The notes under the pieces: model-generated | Database searches by the model: none | What the model was told of the DNA's origin: nothing | What the model saw: only the letters and a program-made list of their open reading frames with translations | NCBI RefSeq assembly: GCF_036352135.1 | Contig: NZ_CP143578.1 | Span: forward strand, 124,001-188,000 | Direction of reading: 5' to 3' | Origin: Metamycoplasma gateae | Lineage (GTDB): Bacteria > Bacillota_I > Bacilli_A > Mycoplasmatales > Metamycoplasmataceae | Length of the DNA: 64,000 nt | Part shown: positions 61,502-64,000 of the stretch, piece by piece | How the letters are laid out: the number at the start of each line of letters is the position of its first letter | Position numbering within the stretch: the first letter of the stretch is position 1 | Program-made: the position numbers and the translations under genes

Positions 61502-61507
61502 TATAAT
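61502..61507 (+). promoter_or_regulatory. rsmE -10 hexamer, 7 nt before ATG
   Basis: TATAAT, then 7 nt, then ATG 61515; no Shine-Dalgarno. Confidence 0.6.
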
Positions 61508-61514
61508 TTTAATT

Positions 61515-62177
61515 ATGTATAAATTTTTTTGTGAAAGTAAAGAAAACGATTATTTTATATTAGATGAAGAAACTCAAAAACATTTAAAAGTTATAAGAAT
61601 AAAAGAACAAAATTTTTTAATAAATTACAATAATGATTTTTATTTATGTAATTTTGTTTTCCCAAATAAGGCAGTTATTAAAGAAAAATTAGATATTAAT
61701 AATGAATTAGATTTTGAAATAATAGTAGCGCTCCCATTTATAAAACAAAATCATTTTGAAATTGCGCTACAGAAATGCGTGGAATTAGGAGCTACACAAA
61801 TAATTCCTTTTGTTTCAAAATATACAGATAAATCTAATATAAATTTTGAAACTAAGAAAAATAGATATCAAAAAATAATTTTAGAAGCTAGTCAGCAATC
61901 TTTTAGAAACAAAATTCCTAAATTAGAAAACGTCTTAAATTATGAAGAAATTTTAAATATCAATATAAAAAATAAAATACTGGCTTACGAAAATAAAAAG
62001 GATAATAAGTTAAAAGTGATAAAAGAAGACACTTTATTAATAGTAGGTCCAGAAGGCGGATTTTCAAATGAAGAAATTGAAAAAGCTATTGATAAAAATG
62101 TTTCAATTGTAAGTTTAACAAAAACAATATTACGCACCGAAACAGCTATTATATATATGCTTTCAAAAATAATATAA
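61515..62177 (+). CDS. rsmE: 16S rRNA (uracil-1498-N3)-methyltransferase
   Basis: 220 residues from ATG 61515; an upstream in-frame start at 61485 falls in the terminator stem and is rejected. SPOUT-fold landmarks: ALPFIKQNHFEIALQKCVELGATQIIPF, GPEGGFSNEEI, and the knot end LTKTILRTETA. It methylates the decoding-site helix of 16S. Confidence 0.92.
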   Translation: MYKFFCESKENDYFILDEETQKHLKVIRIKEQNFLINYNNDFYLCNFVFPNKAVIKEKLDINNELDFEIIVALPFIKQNHFEIALQKCVELGATQIIPFVSKYTDKSNINFETKKNRYQKIILEASQQSFRNKIPKLENVLNYEEILNINIKNKILAYENKKDNKLKVIKEDTLLIVGPEGGFSNEEIEKAIDKNVSIVSLTKTILRTETAIIYMLSKII

Positions 62178-62193
62178 ACAAATTTTTTTCTGT

Positions 62194-62199
62194 TATAAT
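62194..62199 (+). promoter_or_regulatory. Extended -10 promoter of rplM-rpsI
   Basis: TGTTATAAT, 62 nt before rplM. Confidence 0.65.
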
Positions 62200-62260
62200 T
62201 GATTAGCATAAATTTAGATTGCAATCAAAATTAAATATATTAAAAAAAGAAAGAGAAAGT

Positions 62261-62695
62261 ATGCGTCAAACAACAATTATTAGAAAAGAATTAGTTGATA
62301 AAAAGTGATACATCATCGATGCAGCCAACGTACCTTTAGGTAGACTTTCAACTCTTGTAGCTTCAATCCTTCGTGGGAAAAATAAACCAACATTTACACC
62401 AAATGTTGATATGGGCGACAATGTAGTTGTTATTAATGCAAAAGATGTTCTTTTAACAGCTAAAAAAGATGAAAAGAAAATTTATTACCACCATACAGGA
62501 TATCCTGGTGGATTAAAACAAATTACTGCTGCTGGATTAAGAGCAAAAAAACCAGAACTATTAGTAGAAAAAGCAGTTAGAGGAATGCTACCTCACACAA
62601 AATTAGGCCGTAAACAATTTAAAAACCTATATGTTTATGCAAACGCAGAACATAAACAAGTATCACAACAACCAACATTAATCGAGGTTAAATAA
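62261..62695 (+). CDS. rplM: 50S ribosomal protein L13
   Basis: 144 residues; [36 protein letters not shown] (Trp by TGA) and [27 protein letters not shown] are diagnostic. Early assembly protein. GAAAGAG precedes the start; one-base overlap with rpsI. Confidence 0.96.
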
Positions 62696-63093
62696 TGGCA
62701 AATAAAATTAGATATTATGGTCTAGGACGTCGTAAGTCATCTGTTGCCAGAGTTTACTTAATTCCAGGTAAAGGAAATTTTGTAATTAATGGTAAAGAAG
62801 CAAAACAATACTTAAATTCAGATATCTTATTAAAAGATGCTTTAAGTCCATTTGCTGTTACCGAAACAGTAAATCAATTTGATGTTTTCGCAAACGTTAA
62901 TGGTGGTGGTTTAACAGGTCAAGCTGGAGCTATCAGATTAGGTATTGCAAGAGGATTATTAGAAGCTTCTAATAATGAATATCGTAACAAATTAAAAGAT
63001 GCCGGTTTCTTAACAAGAGATGCTCGTGTTAAAGAAAGAAAAAAATTCGGTTTGAGAAAAGCAAGAAGAGCAAGACAATTTTCAAAACGTTAA
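62695..63093 (+). CDS. rpsI: 30S ribosomal protein S9
   Basis: 132 residues; [25 protein letters not shown] and C-terminal [23 protein letters not shown], whose last Arg contacts P-site tRNA. Confidence 0.96.
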   Translation: MANKIRYYGLGRRKSSVARVYLIPGKGNFVINGKEAKQYLNSDILLKDALSPFAVTETVNQFDVFANVNGGGLTGQAGAIRLGIARGLLEASNNEYRNKLKDAGFLTRDARVKERKKFGLRKARRARQFSKR

Positions 63094-63104
63094 TTTTTTT
63101 GTGG

Positions 63105-63138
63105 TATACTTATATGGGTTTTATCCCATATAGCTTAT
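63105..63138 (+). promoter_or_regulatory. tRNA-Ile promoter and hairpin leader
   Basis: Extended -10 TGGTATACT (63102-63110) directly after rpsI, then TATATGGG/CCCATATA forms a hairpin (63112-63132) 6 nt before the tRNA. It lacks a T run, so processing or protection of the 5' leader is more likely than termination. Confidence 0.5.
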
Positions 63139-63215
63139 GCGAGCATAGCTCAGCTGGTTAGAGCACACGACTGATAATCGTGAGGTCGATGGTTCAAGTC
63201 CATTTGTTCGCACCA
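63139..63215 (+). tRNA. tRNA-Ile (GAT)
   Basis: Acceptor GCGAGCA with TGTTCGC, anticodon loop CTGATAA (GAT), CCA encoded. Confidence 0.95.
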
Positions 63216-63234
63216 TTTCAGGAAACTGATCAAG

Positions 63235-63260
63235 AACACGCTTAGACGTGTTTTTATTTT
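63235..63260 (+). terminator. tRNA-Ile terminator
   Basis: AACACG/CGTGTT with CTTAGA loop, then T run. Confidence 0.85.
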
Positions 63261-63266
63261 TTATGT

Positions 63267-63350
63267 TATAATTACAAACGAATACAAAGTATTCACTATT
63301 TAATACTTGGTGATAATCAAGATTATTGCTAGGTTTTGAAAGGAAATAAA
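63267..63350 (+). promoter_or_regulatory. rpsO promoter and structured leader
   Basis: Extended -10 TGTTATAAT (63264-63272). The leader can form GAATAC/GTATTC (63280-63285 with 63289-63294) or, exclusively, AAGTATT/AATACTT (63287-63293 with 63302-63308), and further GATAAT/ATTATT (63312-63317 with 63322-63327). AAAGGA follows before rpsO. S15 represses its own mRNA in several bacteria; inferred only. Confidence 0.5.
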
Positions 63351-63617
63351 ATGGTTTCAAAAATTAGAAAAAGTGAATTAGTAAAGCAATTTGGTAGAAA
63401 TGACAAAGATACAGGTTATTTACCTGTTCAAATAGCTATTTTAACTGAAGATATTGAGTCATTAAAAAAACACTTTGCTGTAAATAAAAAAGATTTACAC
63501 TCAATGCGTGGATTCATGGCTAAAGTTAATCACCGTAAAGCGTTACTAAATCACTTAAAATCAGAAGATTATGCTTTATATCAAGCAACCATTAAAGCAT
63601 TAAATATTAGAAAATAA
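63351..63617 (+). CDS. rpsO: 30S ribosomal protein S15
   Basis: 88 residues from ATG 63351 (GAAAGGAAATAAA upstream; an in-frame start at 63336 lies before the ribosome site). [59 protein letters not shown] is full-length S15, a primary binder of the 16S central domain. Confidence 0.96.
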   Translation: MVSKIRKSELVKQFGRNDKDTGYLPVQIAILTEDIESLKKHFAVNKKDLHSMRGFMAKVNHRKALLNHLKSEDYALYQATIKALNIRK

Positions 63618-63642
63618 TATTAATGTATAAATTAATGTAATA

Positions 63643-63668
63643 CCTAGCTTTGATAGCTAGGTTTTTTA
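63643..63668 (+). terminator. rpsO terminator
   Basis: CCTAGCT/AGCTAGG with TTGAT loop, then TTTTTT. Confidence 0.9.
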
Positions 63669-63706
63669 ATACTTTTTTATATAATTTTAATTTTTACTAT
63701 TTATAG

Positions 63707-63712
63707 TAAAAT
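63707..63712 (+). promoter_or_regulatory. trmL -10 hexamer, 7 nt before ATG
   Basis: TAAAAT with exactly 7 nt to ATG 63720, no Shine-Dalgarno. Confidence 0.55.
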
Positions 63713-63719
63713 TTTTACT

Positions 63720-64000
63720 ATGATTAACATTATTTTATATCAACCTGAAATAAGCCCCAACACAGCAAATATAATTAGAACAACTTTTGCAGGAAAGGCA
63801 AAATTACACATAATTAAACCTATAGCATTTGATTTACATCCACATTGATTAAAAAGAAAAGCGGCAGGCCATTTTTTAAGTGAAATACAGCATGAAATTC
63901 ATGATAATTATCAAAGATTTGTTGAAAAATATCATGATAAAAATATTTTCTATATCACTCGTTATGGATTACATAATTATGCAGAAATTAACTATAATGA
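63720..64000 (+). CDS. trmL: tRNA (cytidine/uridine-34-2'-O)-methyltransferase, 5' part
   Basis: First 93 residues, cut by the window end. MINIILYQPEISPNTANIIRTTFAGKAKLHIIKPIAFDLHPHWLKRKAAGHFL matches TrmL of the SpoU family, which methylates the wobble ribose of tRNA-Leu. Trp by TGA in HPHW. Confidence 0.85.

Overview
The window is AT-rich Mollicutes DNA that reads UGA as tryptophan: nearly every gene crosses in-frame TGA codons and ends at TAA or TAG. The gene set and the 16S sequence point to the Mycoplasma hominis group (Metamycoplasma/Mycoplasmopsis). The species is not determined here.

Layout. 1-3139: the end of a gene cluster with F1-like alpha and beta ATPase subunits (mycoplasma 'X0' type). 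3273-5931: phosphoketolase and L31. 5987-9586, minus: a small double-glycine-leader peptide gene, lspA and ileS. 9784-12440: leuS, then tRNA-Gln and tRNA-Tyr on minus. 12595-28209: the S10/spc/alpha ribosomal supercluster (rpsJ to rpmF) with secY, adk, map, infA and rpoA. 28354-33143: a 16S-23S rRNA operon with no adjacent 5S. 33144-34409 and 46389-47660: two nearly identical, intact, oppositely oriented IS30-family elements. Each sits in an intrinsic terminator and is flanked by a long duplication of it (22 and 25 bp). Between them lie a dCMP deaminase, a candidate small RNA, two tiny coupled ORFs, an oppABCDF peptide importer with an unusually long OppF, a membrane protein and tpiA. 47687-50248, minus: ribF, a HAD phosphatase and truB. 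50376-56789: a compact type II CRISPR-Cas locus. Array, csn2, cas2 and cas1 are on minus; tracrRNA and cas9 are on plus. 56931-57681: six tRNAs. 57797-61431: the mraZ-rsmH-ftsA-like-ftsZ division cluster with probable MraZ operator boxes. 61515-64000: rsmE, rplM-rpsI, tRNA-Ile, rpsO and the start of trmL.

Working together. The supercluster and rRNA operon supply the translation machinery. LspA would process lipoproteins such as OppA; OppABCDF imports peptides for an organism with few biosynthetic pathways; phosphoketolase and TpiA belong to sugar and energy metabolism. The least expected items are the GG-leader peptide, the array that begins 5 nt after csn2, a tracrRNA that looks derived from CRISPR repeats, the terminator-targeted IS pair, and five genes whose start codon lies exactly 7 nt after a -10 hexamer with no Shine-Dalgarno, which implies leaderless mRNAs.

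All calls come from reading the sequence. No database search, alignment or folding program was run.
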